In this document: positions 16,597 through 25,167 of the stretch, piece by piece | Layout of the letters: each line of letters starts with the position of its first letter | Numbering within the stretch: the stretch's first letter is position 1 | Assembly (NCBI RefSeq): GCF_014646055.1 | Contig: NZ_BMMS01000043.1 | Location: forward strand, 1 to 40,607 | DNA length: 40,607 nucleotides | Direction of reading: 5' to 3' | DNA from: Wenjunlia tyrosinilytica | GTDB taxonomy: Bacteria > Actinomycetota > Actinomycetes > Streptomycetales > Streptomycetaceae | Notes under the pieces: generated by a model | The model's database searches: none | What the model saw: the letters and a program-made list of their open reading frames with translations, nothing else | Told to the model about the DNA's origin: nothing | Made by a program: the position numbers and the translations under genes

Positions 16597-17070
16597 CTAA
16601 AGAGAAGGACACCGTTGCCCAAGAGGGCCGCCCACCCCCTCTACTTGGTTCTTGGGTCTGCGTTCGACGGGCTCCGCAACGAAGGCGAACATGCCAGCGT
16701 CCTCATAGCCGTAGAACCGACCCAGGGCGGCATCGTCCCACCTCGGCGCGGTATCGCCCCACTCCACCATGTCGCACCTGTCGGGGTGAGAGCGCGAGAC
16801 CAGGCGCAGATGAGGGAATCCCGGTCGGCCTTCAAGAATTTCCCGTACGGCGACCGCGTAACGCGGATGGCTAACGGAGTAGGAGCCACCCCTGCGCCGG
16901 CCGCCGACGGGGACGGCGAGCAGCGGCGCCCTGAAGATGCGGATGGCGATGCTGTACTCGAGCAGCGAGCGATCGGTGAGTCTGTCCCGGTACCACTCGT
17001 AGTCGTACGCCTCTTGCGGTGGCAGTGTCGTCACGCACAGCGGAGGCGTCATTCTCCTACTCGTCGTCAT
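16597..17070 (-). CDS. DUF6302-like protein
   Basis: A 157-residue protein. Characteristic segments are DYEWYRDRLTDRSLLEYSIA, FRAPLLAVPVGGRRRGGSYS and MVEWGDTAPRWDD. I match these from memory to the Streptomyces family DUF6302, whose function is unknown. It has no membrane segment or signal peptide. The ATG at 17070 follows GAGG with seven-base spacing; a GTG two codons earlier is possible. It overlaps the DUF6415-like gene by 14 nt. Together with that gene and an HATPase protein it makes a small regulatory-looking operon often seen in Streptomyces accessory regions. Confidence 0.75.
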   Translation of the reverse strand: MTTSRRMTPPLCVTTLPPQEAYDYEWYRDRLTDRSLLEYSIAIRIFRAPLLAVPVGGRRRGGSYSVSHPRYAVAVREILEGRPGFPHLRLVSRSHPDRCDMVEWGDTAPRWDDAALGRFYGYEDAGMFAFVAEPVERRPKNQVEGVGGPLGQRCPSL

Positions 17071-17506
17071 GCGCACACCTCAGGAAGCCATTGGCTGTCA
17101 GGCCTTCGAGCAACTCGTTTGTGACCCACCCCAGCCGCCGCAAATGCCCCACTGCCTTTCGGTAGTCACCGGGCAGTTCCTCGGACCGCAGTTCGCGGGC
17201 TCGCGCCACAAGCACGTTCATGCGCTCGTCCCTCTCGATCGTGAGGCCGCCTACAGCGATCCGGACCAGCCGCACCAGGCTGCCACGCAGGCGCTCGGCG
17301 AGTTCACCCACCTCGTCCTCGCGCGGCGCTTGGTCGCCGAGGACGGCGCCAAGGTCGTCCAGGAGGGTTTCCCCGTCGAAGGGCTCCCAGTCCCGGATCT
17401 TGGTGAGAACGCGCTCGAGCGCATCTGCGTCCATCGGCGGCGCCCAGGGCTTGACCAGTTGCCGCCGCCTCGGGCTTGTGGGCATGGTGATCAGCAGGGT
17501 GTGCAT
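17057..17506 (-). CDS. DUF6415-like protein
   Basis: A 149-residue, mostly helical protein (LAERLRGSLVRLVRIAVGGL, ERMNVLVARARELRSEEL, HLRRLGWVTNELLEGL). It resembles the Streptomyces family DUF6415 (often labelled natural product biosynthesis protein), recalled from memory; the biochemical role is not known. The ATG at 17506 is supported by GGAGG five bases upstream and by a TGATG junction with the HATPase gene stop. It runs into the DUF6302-like gene downstream. Confidence 0.65.
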   Translation of the reverse strand: MHTLLITMPTSPRRRQLVKPWAPPMDADALERVLTKIRDWEPFDGETLLDDLGAVLGDQAPREDEVGELAERLRGSLVRLVRIAVGGLTIERDERMNVLVARARELRSEELPGDYRKAVGHLRRLGWVTNELLEGLTANGFLRCAHDDE

Positions 17507-17919
17507 CAGCGCCTCCGGGCAGGCAGGGCGCACCAGGCAGTGGTTCCGTCAGGGCTGGTGCCACAGAACCCGTGATGCTGCTCGGCGATCCACCGGACAA
17601 GGAGGAGACCACGGCCGTTCTCGGCGTCGTCGTCCGGACGCCGGATTCGCGGCCGCCGGGCGGTGCCATCGCGTACGGTGATCCGCAGGATGCTGCCGAG
17701 GAGCCGAAGCGTCATGGTGATCTGCGTACCGCGGCTGTGCTCGATGGCGTTGGTGACCAGTTCGGAGACGACGAGTTCCACATCGTCGGCCAGGGCAGCG
17801 AGGCCGCAGTACCGCATGCGGGCCTTGGCCAAGTGGCGCATCGCGCGGACGCGGCGGGCGTCCTGCTCCGGAATGTCGTCGTGATCACGGCGTAGGCTGA
17901 TCGGAAACCTCACGGTCAT
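17506..17919 (-). CDS. HATPase-family ATP-binding (anti-sigma-like) protein
   Basis: A 137-residue protein of the same HATPase_c class as the one at 11329-11817. The N-box is VELVVSELVTNAIEHSRG, the G1 part is ITVRDGTARRP and the G2/lid part is AENGRGLLLVRWIAEQHH. I use the ATG at 17919 because MTVRFPISLRRDHDD is the normal domain entry; a longer frame from a GTG at 18054 adds 45 low-conservation residues and overlaps a stop as GTGA, so it cannot be ruled out. It is the first gene of the operon with DUF6415- and DUF6302-like genes. Confidence 0.85.
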   Translation of the reverse strand: MTVRFPISLRRDHDDIPEQDARRVRAMRHLAKARMRYCGLAALADDVELVVSELVTNAIEHSRGTQITMTLRLLGSILRITVRDGTARRPRIRRPDDDAENGRGLLLVRWIAEQHHGFCGTSPDGTTAWCALPARRR

Positions 17920-18054
17920 GGCGTCGCACTCGGGTCGGCGCCGTCCGATCGGCTCGCCTTCGCCGCGCTCGTCGCACAGGAATGCCGTCCCAGTGAGGGG
18001 CTGATCCACTGGACGGGATTGCTTTGGGCTGTAGGGCGCCACTGGGAACGTCAC

Positions 18055-18778
18055 GTCGGGTCACCACCGGCCCGAAGCGCCTCGACCCGAAGCGAAAACC
18101 TGGGTTTGCGCTCCGACCGTAAGACGCCATGGGTGCGGGGCCGATCCAAGCTCCGCTCATTGTCGCGGCCGTGCACGCTCACCGCGGAGCCATCAACGGG
18201 TTCCGTGATGACGGCGAGGCCCGCGGTAGCCGCCAGGAAGCTGCGCCAGGCGGCACGGCATGCAGAGCCCAGCATCGAGCAGTGGCCGCGGAACACCTCC
18301 TGGAGAGGCCATTCCCACTCGTCGGCACGCGTGTTCGCCTGTGCACGCTTGTCTGTCGTCGCTGCTCCGCAAGCGCGGCGCTGCAGCGCACTCGTGCGGA
18401 GCTGCTGGTTCGCTGGAATCCAGGGTGGTTGGCCGGGCCGCCACTGCCATGAAGGTTCGTGCCTGCGAGGAGTGCTCTCCTGCAGGCCCCATGTGAAGGC
18501 CAGTCGACTCATCTTGTACTTCCCCTCGTCCGCGCACCGGTCGACATCAACGGAACGCGACGACACGACTCTGTTCCGCGATGTTGAGATGGGAGTCGCA
18601 GCTTGGAGGAGGAACGTCGTCTTAGCGAGTGCCTTAAGGATGTCGTGTGACGTCTTGCTTCGTCGTCCCGTTGTCATCTGGCCCGCTGGGCCCTTCCTCA
18701 GGGCGAGTGCACTGTCGCCGCGCCCTTCCGGTGTCTAGCGTGGAGATCAGGTGTAGACACGAGCCCAGGGAATCGGCT
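18055..18778. other. Intergenic region between divergent genes
   Basis: The HATPase operon reads left and the TPR regulator reads right. A minus-strand frame (18051-18677) and plus-strand frames are open but show no motif or convincing codon pattern. The region should hold the divergent promoters; no pair of -35/-10 boxes stands out. Confidence 0.4.
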
Positions 18779-20140
18779 ATGGAATCGGAACCGCCCCTCT
18801 TTCAGATCCTCGTCAACGACCGAGGCTGGCGCGAGTACGAGGTCTTCATTCAGCGGTTCGTCAAGGCCGCACGGCAGTTGGCGGAGCTCGAGGGCCCCGC
18901 CTCGATCGCAACGATCACCATCGAGCGTAGGCAGTTCTACCGGTGGATGCACGGAGAGCTAAGGTCTGCCCCAAGACGAGAAGCCAGCCGGGTCTTAACC
19001 TTCATGTTCCAGCTCCCCGTAGAGCGTCTGTTCGCTCCCGCCCCTACCAGCTCACGAAGCCTTCGAAATGAGCAGGTGGAAAGCAGCAGTGCAAGTGATT
19101 GGTACGAGCACGACGCTGAGGATCTGGTGACGGCAGCGGCGCAGGAGTCGGCGCGATTCGCCGTCAGGGCGGAGAGCAGCAACGTGGGCCCGCACACGAT
19201 GGAACAACTTGAGTCGGACATCCGGCGCATCGTCACCACCTACCCGAACCGCCCGGTGGGACCCGCCTTTCGGGAGGTCCGTGAACTCCGCAACCGGGCG
19301 TTCGAGCTACTGGAGGGTCGCCAACCTCCCCAGTACACCCGAGACCTGTACGTGGCTGCCGGCGTCCTGTGCGGAGTCCTGGCGAACGCGAGCTTCGATC
19401 TCGGACGCTATGAGGCGGCGGAGACCCAAGCACGAACCGCATTCATGTGCGGTGAGCTCGCCGGCCACAATGGGCTCCGTGCCTGGGTACGAGGCCTTCA
19501 GGCTCTGATCTCCTACTGGGAGGGGCGCCCCCGCGACGCCGTGCGCCTTTCCGAGTCCGGCAGCGCGTTCACTCCTGAGCACGGCACGGCGCATATCCGG
19601 CTGGCCAGCATCAGGGCCCGTGCGCACGGCCAGCTCCAGCAGGCCAACGACGCGCTCACTGCGCTGCACGGTGCCGATGCCTTGAGGGACCAGCTCACCA
19701 GCGAGGACGACCTGCCAGGCGGCATGATGGCCTTCCCGCAGGAGAAGCAGCTCTTCTACGCAAGCAGCACCCATCTTTGGCTCGGCGGAGGCCAGCATCT
19801 GGCCGACGCCGAGGTGCGCGCTGAGCAGGCAGTGAACATGTTCGAAGCCGCGCCTGCCGACCAACGCCGCCTGGGCGAGATGTCACTGGCCCGCATGGAC
19901 TTGGCGACCGCCCGTCTGAACCGCGGCGATCTCGACGGTGCTGCCGCCCAGATCCATGATGTACTCGCCGTCAGCGCGCGCCGGGGCACCGAGAGCGTCA
20001 GGAGGCGCTTGGGCCAGTTCGCCCGCACCCTCGCGCAGAGCCCGGCGGCCGGCTCGCCCGCCGCGATCGGCATGCACGAAGCCATTGCCGCTCACCACGA
20101 ACACAGCCGCGCCGAGCTCGCACCGGGAGGAACTCCATGA
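18779..20140 (+). CDS. HTH-TPR transcriptional regulator
   Basis: A 453-residue protein. The N-terminal part has a helix-turn-helix-like segment (ATITIERRQFYRWMHGELRS, then EASRVLTFMFQLPVERLF), as in the large Streptomyces group of XRE-like regulators with a helical repeat C-terminus. Residues about 200-430 are TPR-like helical pairs (VAAGVLCGVLANASFDLGRY, HNGLRAWVRGLQALISYW, LARMDLATARLNRGDLDGAA). The ATG at 18779 is preferred to a longer frame from 18647. It ends in an ATGA overlap with the NAD-binding oxidoreductase gene, so the two are translationally coupled. The TPR part could sense a small molecule or peptide; the ligand is unknown. Confidence 0.8.
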   Translation: MESEPPLFQILVNDRGWREYEVFIQRFVKAARQLAELEGPASIATITIERRQFYRWMHGELRSAPRREASRVLTFMFQLPVERLFAPAPTSSRSLRNEQVESSSASDWYEHDAEDLVTAAAQESARFAVRAESSNVGPHTMEQLESDIRRIVTTYPNRPVGPAFREVRELRNRAFELLEGRQPPQYTRDLYVAAGVLCGVLANASFDLGRYEAAETQARTAFMCGELAGHNGLRAWVRGLQALISYWEGRPRDAVRLSESGSAFTPEHGTAHIRLASIRARAHGQLQQANDALTALHGADALRDQLTSEDDLPGGMMAFPQEKQLFYASSTHLWLGGGQHLADAEVRAEQAVNMFEAAPADQRRLGEMSLARMDLATARLNRGDLDGAAAQIHDVLAVSARRGTESVRRRLGQFARTLAQSPAAGSPAAIGMHEAIAAHHEHSRAELAPGGTP

Positions 20141-21018
20141 CCACGCTGACCGTCCTGCACCCAGGCGCGATGGGCTCAGCCGTGGCCAATCAGGCCGTTG
20201 GCGTCGGCCACCAAGTTCTATGGGTGCCCGAACACCGTAGTAGAGCGACGCGCCAACGTGCTGGCAGCGCCGGGATGTCAGCATGCGCCGCCCTTGAGGA
20301 AGCGCTCGACGCAAGCGAAGCGGTCCTGTCCATCTGTCCCCCGCATGCGGCCGAAGATGTCGCGGTAGCCGTCGCCCGCTGCGGGTTCGACGGCCTCTAC
20401 CTCGACGCCAACGCCATCAGCCCACAGCGCATGGAGCGCATCGCCGAGGTAATCCGGCCCGCACCCGTTGTTCTCGACGGCGCGATCATAGGCCCCCCGC
20501 CCACCGCTGCGCGCACATGCCGCCTGTACCTCGCAGGCGACGACCAGGACATGGGACTTATCGACGCCCTGTTCAAGGACACATCCGTTCAGCCACGTAT
20601 CGCAGGTCACCGGATCGGCGCGGCATCAGCGCTCAAGATGTCCTTCGCAGGCTTCCAGAAGAGCGCTCGCACTCTCGCCGCTGTCGCGCACGCCCTTGCC
20701 GACGCCCACGGCGTGGCCGACCTCCTCACCGCGGAGGCCAAGACGATGACCTCCCAGATCCTCTCCGACCCCGACTACCTCCCCAGCGTCGCCGCCCGCG
20801 CCTGGCGCTGGGCACCCGAAATGACGGAGATCGCCGACACCCTGCACGCGGCCGGACTCCCCACCGAAACCGCAGAGGCCACGGCGGCAGTACTGGCCCG
20901 CTGGGAGCAGGACAAGGACCACTACGACCTACCTCTGGCCGACGTCCTCGACCACCTGCGGCAACAGCCGGGCTCCCCACCAAAGCAGCCGAAGAGCACG
21001 GACCACTCAGCCTCCTGA
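20137..21018 (+). CDS. NAD(P)-binding oxidoreductase, 6PGDH / beta-hydroxyacid dehydrogenase-like
   Basis: A 293-residue protein with an N-terminal Rossmann fold: VLHPGAMGSAVANQAVGVGHQVLW carries the G-x-x-G-x-x-x-A dinucleotide motif, followed by SICPPHAAEDVAV and YLDANAISPQRM. The helical C-terminal half (SALKMSFAGFQKSARTLAAV, from about 165) has the Lys typical of the 6-phosphogluconate dehydrogenase C-terminal / DUF1932-like family. It probably reduces or oxidises a small hydroxyacid or imine. The 4-nt overlap with the HTH-TPR regulator suggests that the regulator controls the same pathway or responds to its product. The substrate cannot be named. Confidence 0.82.
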   Translation: MTTLTVLHPGAMGSAVANQAVGVGHQVLWVPEHRSRATRQRAGSAGMSACAALEEALDASEAVLSICPPHAAEDVAVAVARCGFDGLYLDANAISPQRMERIAEVIRPAPVVLDGAIIGPPPTAARTCRLYLAGDDQDMGLIDALFKDTSVQPRIAGHRIGAASALKMSFAGFQKSARTLAAVAHALADAHGVADLLTAEAKTMTSQILSDPDYLPSVAARAWRWAPEMTEIADTLHAAGLPTETAEATAAVLARWEQDKDHYDLPLADVLDHLRQQPGSPPKQPKSTDHSAS

Positions 21019-21101
21019 GCAGGCCATCGCGGCACGGGGCGAGATCGGCGAGATGACCGGCTGGGCCTCACCGTGTGGAGCCCCATCCGCCACGGTTGAT
21101 T

Positions 21102-21192
21102 CCCCACACGGCGAATTCGACGGGGAGGACTGCCGTGCACGCCCTTGCGGATCCTCTCCATCGCGAAGCGCCCTCGCGTCGGCGGGGAGGAT
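21102..21192 (-). CRISPR. Degenerate two-repeat CRISPR remnant downstream of cas2
   Basis: Read on the minus strand, the repeat at 21164-21192 matches the main-array repeat at 24 of 29 bases. The repeat at 21102-21130 keeps only its 5' GTCCTCCCC and scattered bases (18 of 29). The spacer between (21131-21163) is 33 nt. The orientation follows the cas operon, so read-through from cas2 would transcribe it. The first hairpin has a C-A mismatch and the second has lost its hairpin, so it is probably a relic array. I found no convincing AAG-flanked target for its spacer in the window. Confidence 0.7.
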
Positions 21193-21208
21193 CTTCGTGA
21201 CCTGCACG

Positions 21209-21538
21209 TTAATCCGGGCTTTGCATTCCTTTTACTGTCGGCCGTAGGGGAGGAGCCCCCGTCATCCTCATCAGCGTCAGGCCGTCGAAGTCGGCTGGGA
21301 CCCGTCTGCGCGTTCCGGCTGTGCGGATCTGATAGCCCTGTTCTGTGGCTGCCGGGTGGACGAGGATGGCAGCACCGTCGCCCAAGACATCGGTGACGGC
21401 GGTCCAGAGTTCGTCGCGGACTCGGGCAGAGACGCTGCCGACGAAGATTCCGGCGACGACCTCGGTGGTCCAGCGGCTGAGGGCACCGCGCAGATGGGCG
21501 GGGACGGCGGTGGTGGCAATGACGAGCATGGAGGGCAT
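21209..21538 (-). CDS. cas2: Cas2 (type I-E)
   Basis: A 109-residue protein of the I-E Cas2 (CRISPR-associated endoribonuclease fold) family: MLVIATTAVPAHLRGALSRW, VVAGIFVGSVSARVRDELW and GYQIRTAGTRRRVPADFDGL. Cas2 dimers bridge two Cas1 dimers in spacer integration. The end (MTGAPPLRPTVKGMQSPD) extends about 15 residues beyond the usual I-E Cas2 end. The start lies 2 nt after the Cas1 stop. It is the last gene of the operon, followed closely by the degenerate repeat remnant. Confidence 0.92.
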   Translation of the reverse strand: MPSMLVIATTAVPAHLRGALSRWTTEVVAGIFVGSVSARVRDELWTAVTDVLGDGAAILVHPAATEQGYQIRTAGTRRRVPADFDGLTLMRMTGAPPLRPTVKGMQSPD

Positions 21539-21540
21539 GG

Positions 21541-22539
21541 TCAGTCTGCCTCTCGGGCGTAGTTGACCCCTGCGGGCAGGACCCCGGCCTCCGGATCCCA
21601 TAGGTGGACCATGCGGACATCTTGTCGTTCGGAGCGTTCCTCGTCTCCTTCGCCGTCCGCGGCATCGGGGGTGAGGAGGGCCTGGACGTCGCGGATGATG
21701 CGGGGCATGAGGCGTACGAGGCGAAGTTCCGCGCGAAAGGTGCGGCGGGCCTCCTGCTCGGGGTTGGCGGACTGGTGGAGGGAGAAGGCGAGCGGGAGCG
21801 TGATGTGCGCCTTGTACAGGTCGGCGACGTCGTACACGAAGGCGTGCTGGGTGCCGGCGTGGACGAAGCCGAGGGCGGGCGAGCAGCCCAGGGCGAGGAG
21901 GGCGGCGTGCACGACGCCGTACAGGCAGGTGTTGGCGGCGGACAGAGCGAGGTTGACCGGGTCCTGGGCGTGCCACTGGTCGGGGTGGTAGTTGCGTCGG
22001 AAGCGTTCGATGCCGTGCTGCTGGGCGAGGATGCGGTAGAGGGCCTTCATGCGCTGGCCTTCCATGCCGCGCAGTTGTGCGAGGGTCGTGCCGTCGGGTA
22101 GGTCGGCGTCGTCGAAGCGCTTGAGGTACATACGGGCGGCGACGTCGAGCCGCCGCTTGGGGTCGGCCCACGCGGTGACCTGCTGTTCGAGCCAGTGAGT
22201 GGTGAGGGAGTCGGGGAGGATGCCGGCGTAGGCGCGCACCGCCCCGGCCCCGGTGCACAGGACGCTGGTACCGTGGCGGGCCACAGTCGCCAGGGCACGG
22301 GTGGTGATGGAGACGCCGGGGCCGAGTAGGAGGCAGGAGATGGCGGCCGTGGGGATGTAAACGGTATCGGTGCGTTCCCCGTCGACCTCGATGCGGGCGC
22401 ATACGCCGGTGTCGTCCTGCACGATGCGGACCATGTCCAGGTAGAGGAAGGACAGCGAGTCGGCGACTCGGGGGAGCATGGCGAGTGTGGGGGCGGCGAG
22501 CCGTGCGCGGGCGTCGCCGCTCTTGCGGGGTGCGCTCAT
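21541..22539 (-). CDS. cas1: Cas1 integrase (type I-E)
   Basis: A 332-residue protein. Metal-binding residues are in place: Glu160 (RGMEGQRMK), His227 (GFVHAGT), Asp237 and Asp240 (YDVADLYK). Their spacing is identical to E. coli Cas1 (E141, H208, D218, D221), with a constant offset of 19. The extra length is a charged C-terminal tail (DGEGDEERSERQD onward). With Cas2 it inserts new spacers next to the leader. The start overlaps the cas6e stop by 4 nt. All residues for activity are present. Confidence 0.97.
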   Translation of the reverse strand: MSAPRKSGDARARLAAPTLAMLPRVADSLSFLYLDMVRIVQDDTGVCARIEVDGERTDTVYIPTAAISCLLLGPGVSITTRALATVARHGTSVLCTGAGAVRAYAGILPDSLTTHWLEQQVTAWADPKRRLDVAARMYLKRFDDADLPDGTTLAQLRGMEGQRMKALYRILAQQHGIERFRRNYHPDQWHAQDPVNLALSAANTCLYGVVHAALLALGCSPALGFVHAGTQHAFVYDVADLYKAHITLPLAFSLHQSANPEQEARRTFRAELRLVRLMPRIIRDVQALLTPDAADGEGDEERSERQDVRMVHLWDPEAGVLPAGVNYAREAD

Positions 22540-23192
22540 GCGGTGTGTGCGGGGGCGAGGCTGAGCAGCCCGGCGCCGTAGGCCTTGCCGCGTCCGATTC
22601 CCGACAGCAGGGCTTCGGTGAGTGCGGCGGGGTCGGTGACGGTGGCGGTACCGTCGAAGCGCAGGAGGCTGTGGCGCATGCCGGATGCGTCAGTCGTGCG
22701 CGAGAGCACCGCCGGGACGGCCGCCGGTGTGAGGGTGTGCAGTTCGAGCCCGGCGTCCGCCGCGCGCCGGATCCACCACTGGTCGGCGTCGGCCCCGGTC
22801 AGCGGGACGATGCGCCCGCGCTGATCCTTGCGCTCCAAGGGCAGGCGTTCCCGCTTCACCGGGTTGACGACGATGCGGTACCGGACTCCGAGGCCCTTGC
22901 GCAGGGCGGTGAACATCGGCGTCAGATCACGGGTCTGGGTCCGGCCGTACCGGTCGGGCAGCCGTGAGGTGTCCAGGACGTTGGATGCCTGGACCATGAG
23001 GATGGTGCCGTGCTCCACGGTGTCAAGGCGGTAGAGCATGCCGGTGATCCGGCGGGCCTGTGGGCCGAGGCCGTCGGGGACCATCCGCATGAGTGTCTTG
23101 TGCATCTGGTTGGCGTCCCGCAGGTCCCGCTGCACCGCACGGTCTTGCAGGTTGAGGTCGATGCGGGCCAGGAATGCCCGAGGCTGGTTCAT
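22536..23192 (-). CDS. cas6e: Cas6e (CasE) crRNA endoribonuclease
   Basis: A 218-residue RNase that cuts the repeat hairpin and stays bound to it in Cascade. The catalytic His is likely His31 (DANQMHKTLMRMVPDGLG). The C-terminal Gly-rich loop is SGIGRGKAYGAGLLSLAP, typical of Cas6e. It should recognise the CCCCGC-loop-GCGGGG stem of the repeats here. It overlaps cas5e and cas1 by 4 nt on either side. Confidence 0.95.
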   Translation of the reverse strand: MNQPRAFLARIDLNLQDRAVQRDLRDANQMHKTLMRMVPDGLGPQARRITGMLYRLDTVEHGTILMVQASNVLDTSRLPDRYGRTQTRDLTPMFTALRKGLGVRYRIVVNPVKRERLPLERKDQRGRIVPLTGADADQWWIRRAADAGLELHTLTPAAVPAVLSRTTDASGMRHSLLRFDGTATVTDPAALTEALLSGIGRGKAYGAGLLSLAPAHTA

Positions 23193-24043
23193 GCGGCCGT
23201 GTCCTCCGTGGCGTAGTCCATGAGCCGCTGGCGCAAGGTGCGAGGCTGGTCCTCGTGCGGGACGTCGGTGTTCTGCGTCCGCTGGCGGCCATTCTCCTGG
23301 GGAAGCAGGGTCGCGGACAGGTGCTCCACGGTGCGGTACAGGGTGCGCTTCCTGTGGCTGCGGTGGTGCTGGGCGAAGCTGACGGGGGTGTCGTTGGCGG
23401 AGAGGACGACGGTGTCCTCGGCTGCGGTGGTGGGCAGGCGCTCCCAGTAGAAAGTCACCGGGACCGTCCGGTCCGCGCCGGTGCGGTCAGGGCTGCGGCC
23501 GTGGTCGTCGCCAGGGCTGAGTGGTACGTGCTCGCGCAGTTCCGCGGCGGGGTCCTGGACGCAGGTGCGCAGCAGGAACGGCTCGTCCGGTGGGCACGAA
23601 CGGCGTCCGAGGTAGGGCGCCCAGTGCGGTTGGCGCAGTGCGGCGGCGATGCGGTCAAGGGTGTCGTCGGGGCCGGTGACGGCGACGACGAACACCGCGT
23701 CCGCGAGGTAGTGGCGCCGGGTGATGACGGCGTCGCCCTTGTGCTTGCCGCCGCTGGTGGCGGCTGTGAGCTGGTCGGGCAATCCGCCGCCGACGGTGTG
23801 GAAGTCGGAGAGCAAGGTGCCGGGCCGGTCCACGCGCACGGTGAACCCCAGGTCGGCATAGACCTCACGGCCTGCCTCGTCGGCTGCAAGCGCATGTAGC
23901 CGGCTGCGGCCCTCTGCGGCGGCGAACATTCCGATAAGGCCAGATCGGGTGGGAAACGCGGCGGTGTCCCGGACTGCGGTGAAGGCGGATCGCTCTCCCC
24001 AGGACTGGAGCGGTCCGGCAAGCCGGAGCAGCAGTGCGCTCAC
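23189..24043 (-). CDS. cas5e: Cas5e (CasD) Cascade subunit
   Basis: A 284-residue RAMP protein beginning SALLLRLAGPLQSWGERSAF, the characteristic Cas5e N-terminus, then TRSGLIGMFAAAEGR. It binds the 5' handle of the crRNA and the base of the Cas7 backbone. The C-terminal part has an acidic/Arg-rich extension (NTDVPHEDQPRTLRQRL). Both ends overlap the neighbouring genes by 4 nt, which indicates a polycistronic, coupled operon. Confidence 0.94.
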   Translation of the reverse strand: MSALLLRLAGPLQSWGERSAFTAVRDTAAFPTRSGLIGMFAAAEGRSRLHALAADEAGREVYADLGFTVRVDRPGTLLSDFHTVGGGLPDQLTAATSGGKHKGDAVITRRHYLADAVFVVAVTGPDDTLDRIAAALRQPHWAPYLGRRSCPPDEPFLLRTCVQDPAAELREHVPLSPGDDHGRSPDRTGADRTVPVTFYWERLPTTAAEDTVVLSANDTPVSFAQHHRSHRKRTLYRTVEHLSATLLPQENGRQRTQNTDVPHEDQPRTLRQRLMDYATEDTAA

Positions 24044-25167
24044 TGCGCGTTCCCCGGCGTCGGGAGGGCGGCATCGACGGCCGCGTCGATCAGTTCGCAG
24101 AAGGAGTCGTTAGGGTCTCCGAGTGACCCGAAGGTGTCGGTGCCGACGGTGGCGTGGCCGTGGAAGGGACGGTTACGGTTGCCGGTGAGGCGGTTGATGT
24201 CGCGGGCGTAGGCGGCCAGCGCCTCGCGGGAGGGACCGGAAAATCCACCGGCGCGGTCGGCGGAGACAGGTGTTTCGAAGGCGGCGGCCATCGACACGGG
24301 CCTCTGGTGCCGCACAGCCAGATAGGCGAGATCGGGGACGGTGTGCGGCGCGGTGCTGTTCCGCTTGGCCTGGGGGAGCGACATCAAGAACTGGTCCGCG
24401 AAGGAGGCGAGCACGGTGCGGGCGGCCTTGTGGTCGCCATCGAGGTTCTTCAGCAGGTCGGTAACGTTGACGGACGCGAAGCGGTAGAAGACCCCGGCGC
24501 CGAACTCGGCGGTGTTGAGATGGCCGCTACCGGTCTCCTCGGCTGGCAGCCAGTCGTCCACTGCGGTGAAATAGTCCCGCTGCGGCTCGGCAGCGTGAGT
24601 GGTGAAGGCATGCGCCACCTGGGCAGCGCCGTCCACGTTGCCGCCGGGGAGCTCCGCGAGCATCCGGCCCAGAAGACTGATGGAAGCGGTACGCCGCTTG
24701 AGGATCTGCTCGATGCGGTCGGCGGGCAGCAGCGCACCTGGGTTCTTCTTCCCCAGGCCTTTCTCCAATGCGTCCCGGTGCTCCAGGCACACAGCGCTGA
24801 GGTCGTCGATGCCGCCTTCGGGCAGGAACAGCAGGACGGATGTGTGTCCCCCATTTTCCGTTTTGAGGGCCTTCTTCACGCTCGCGCTCGCAGCGACCTG
24901 AGCACCGGCGAACTCGGCCAGCTCCACCGGCCAGCCCTCCCGCTCCAGGGCGTGCCGGACCTTGACGGGCACCAAGCGAGTACGGGCGGCCCTCTCCCCC
25001 AGGTCCGCCTCGACGCCATGCCGGATGACCCGCTTCCACGACTGACTAGAGACCCGCAACCGCAAGGCGTTCCCGTACTTGACGATCTTGGGCGAGCCCA
25101 GGTCGTCCCGGTTCAGATTCGCCACAGGGACGGACTGGATCGCGTTGAAATCGGCAAAGACGGACAT
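24040..25167 (-). CDS. cas7e: Cas7e (CasC/Cse4) Cascade backbone subunit
   Basis: A 375-residue protein with the family pattern DFNAIQSVPVANLNRDDLGS and VSSQSWKRVIRHGVEADLGE near the N-terminus, and FYRFASVNVTDLL and NRNRPFHGHATVGTDTFGSL later. Six copies normally coat the crRNA spacer; every sixth base of the guide is flipped out by the Cas7 thumbs. That matters for the mini-array target described at 27819-27854. The start shares one base with the cse2 stop (TGATG). Confidence 0.96.
   Translation of the reverse strand: MSVFADFNAIQSVPVANLNRDDLGSPKIVKYGNALRLRVSSQSWKRVIRHGVEADLGERAARTRLVPVKVRHALEREGWPVELAEFAGAQVAASASVKKALKTENGGHTSVLLFLPEGGIDDLSAVCLEHRDALEKGLGKKNPGALLPADRIEQILKRRTASISLLGRMLAELPGGNVDGAAQVAHAFTTHAAEPQRDYFTAVDDWLPAEETGSGHLNTAEFGAGVFYRFASVNVTDLLKNLDGDHKAARTVLASFADQFLMSLPQAKRNSTAPHTVPDLAYLAVRHQRPVSMAAAFETPVSADRAGGFSGPSREALAAYARDINRLTGNRNRPFHGHATVGTDTFGSLGDPNDSFCELIDAAVDAALPTPGNAQ

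Noticed and set aside
18051-18677. 208-residue minus-strand frame ending at the GTG of the longer HATPase frame
   Set aside because: No motif, biased composition and an equally open opposite strand; not supported as a gene.
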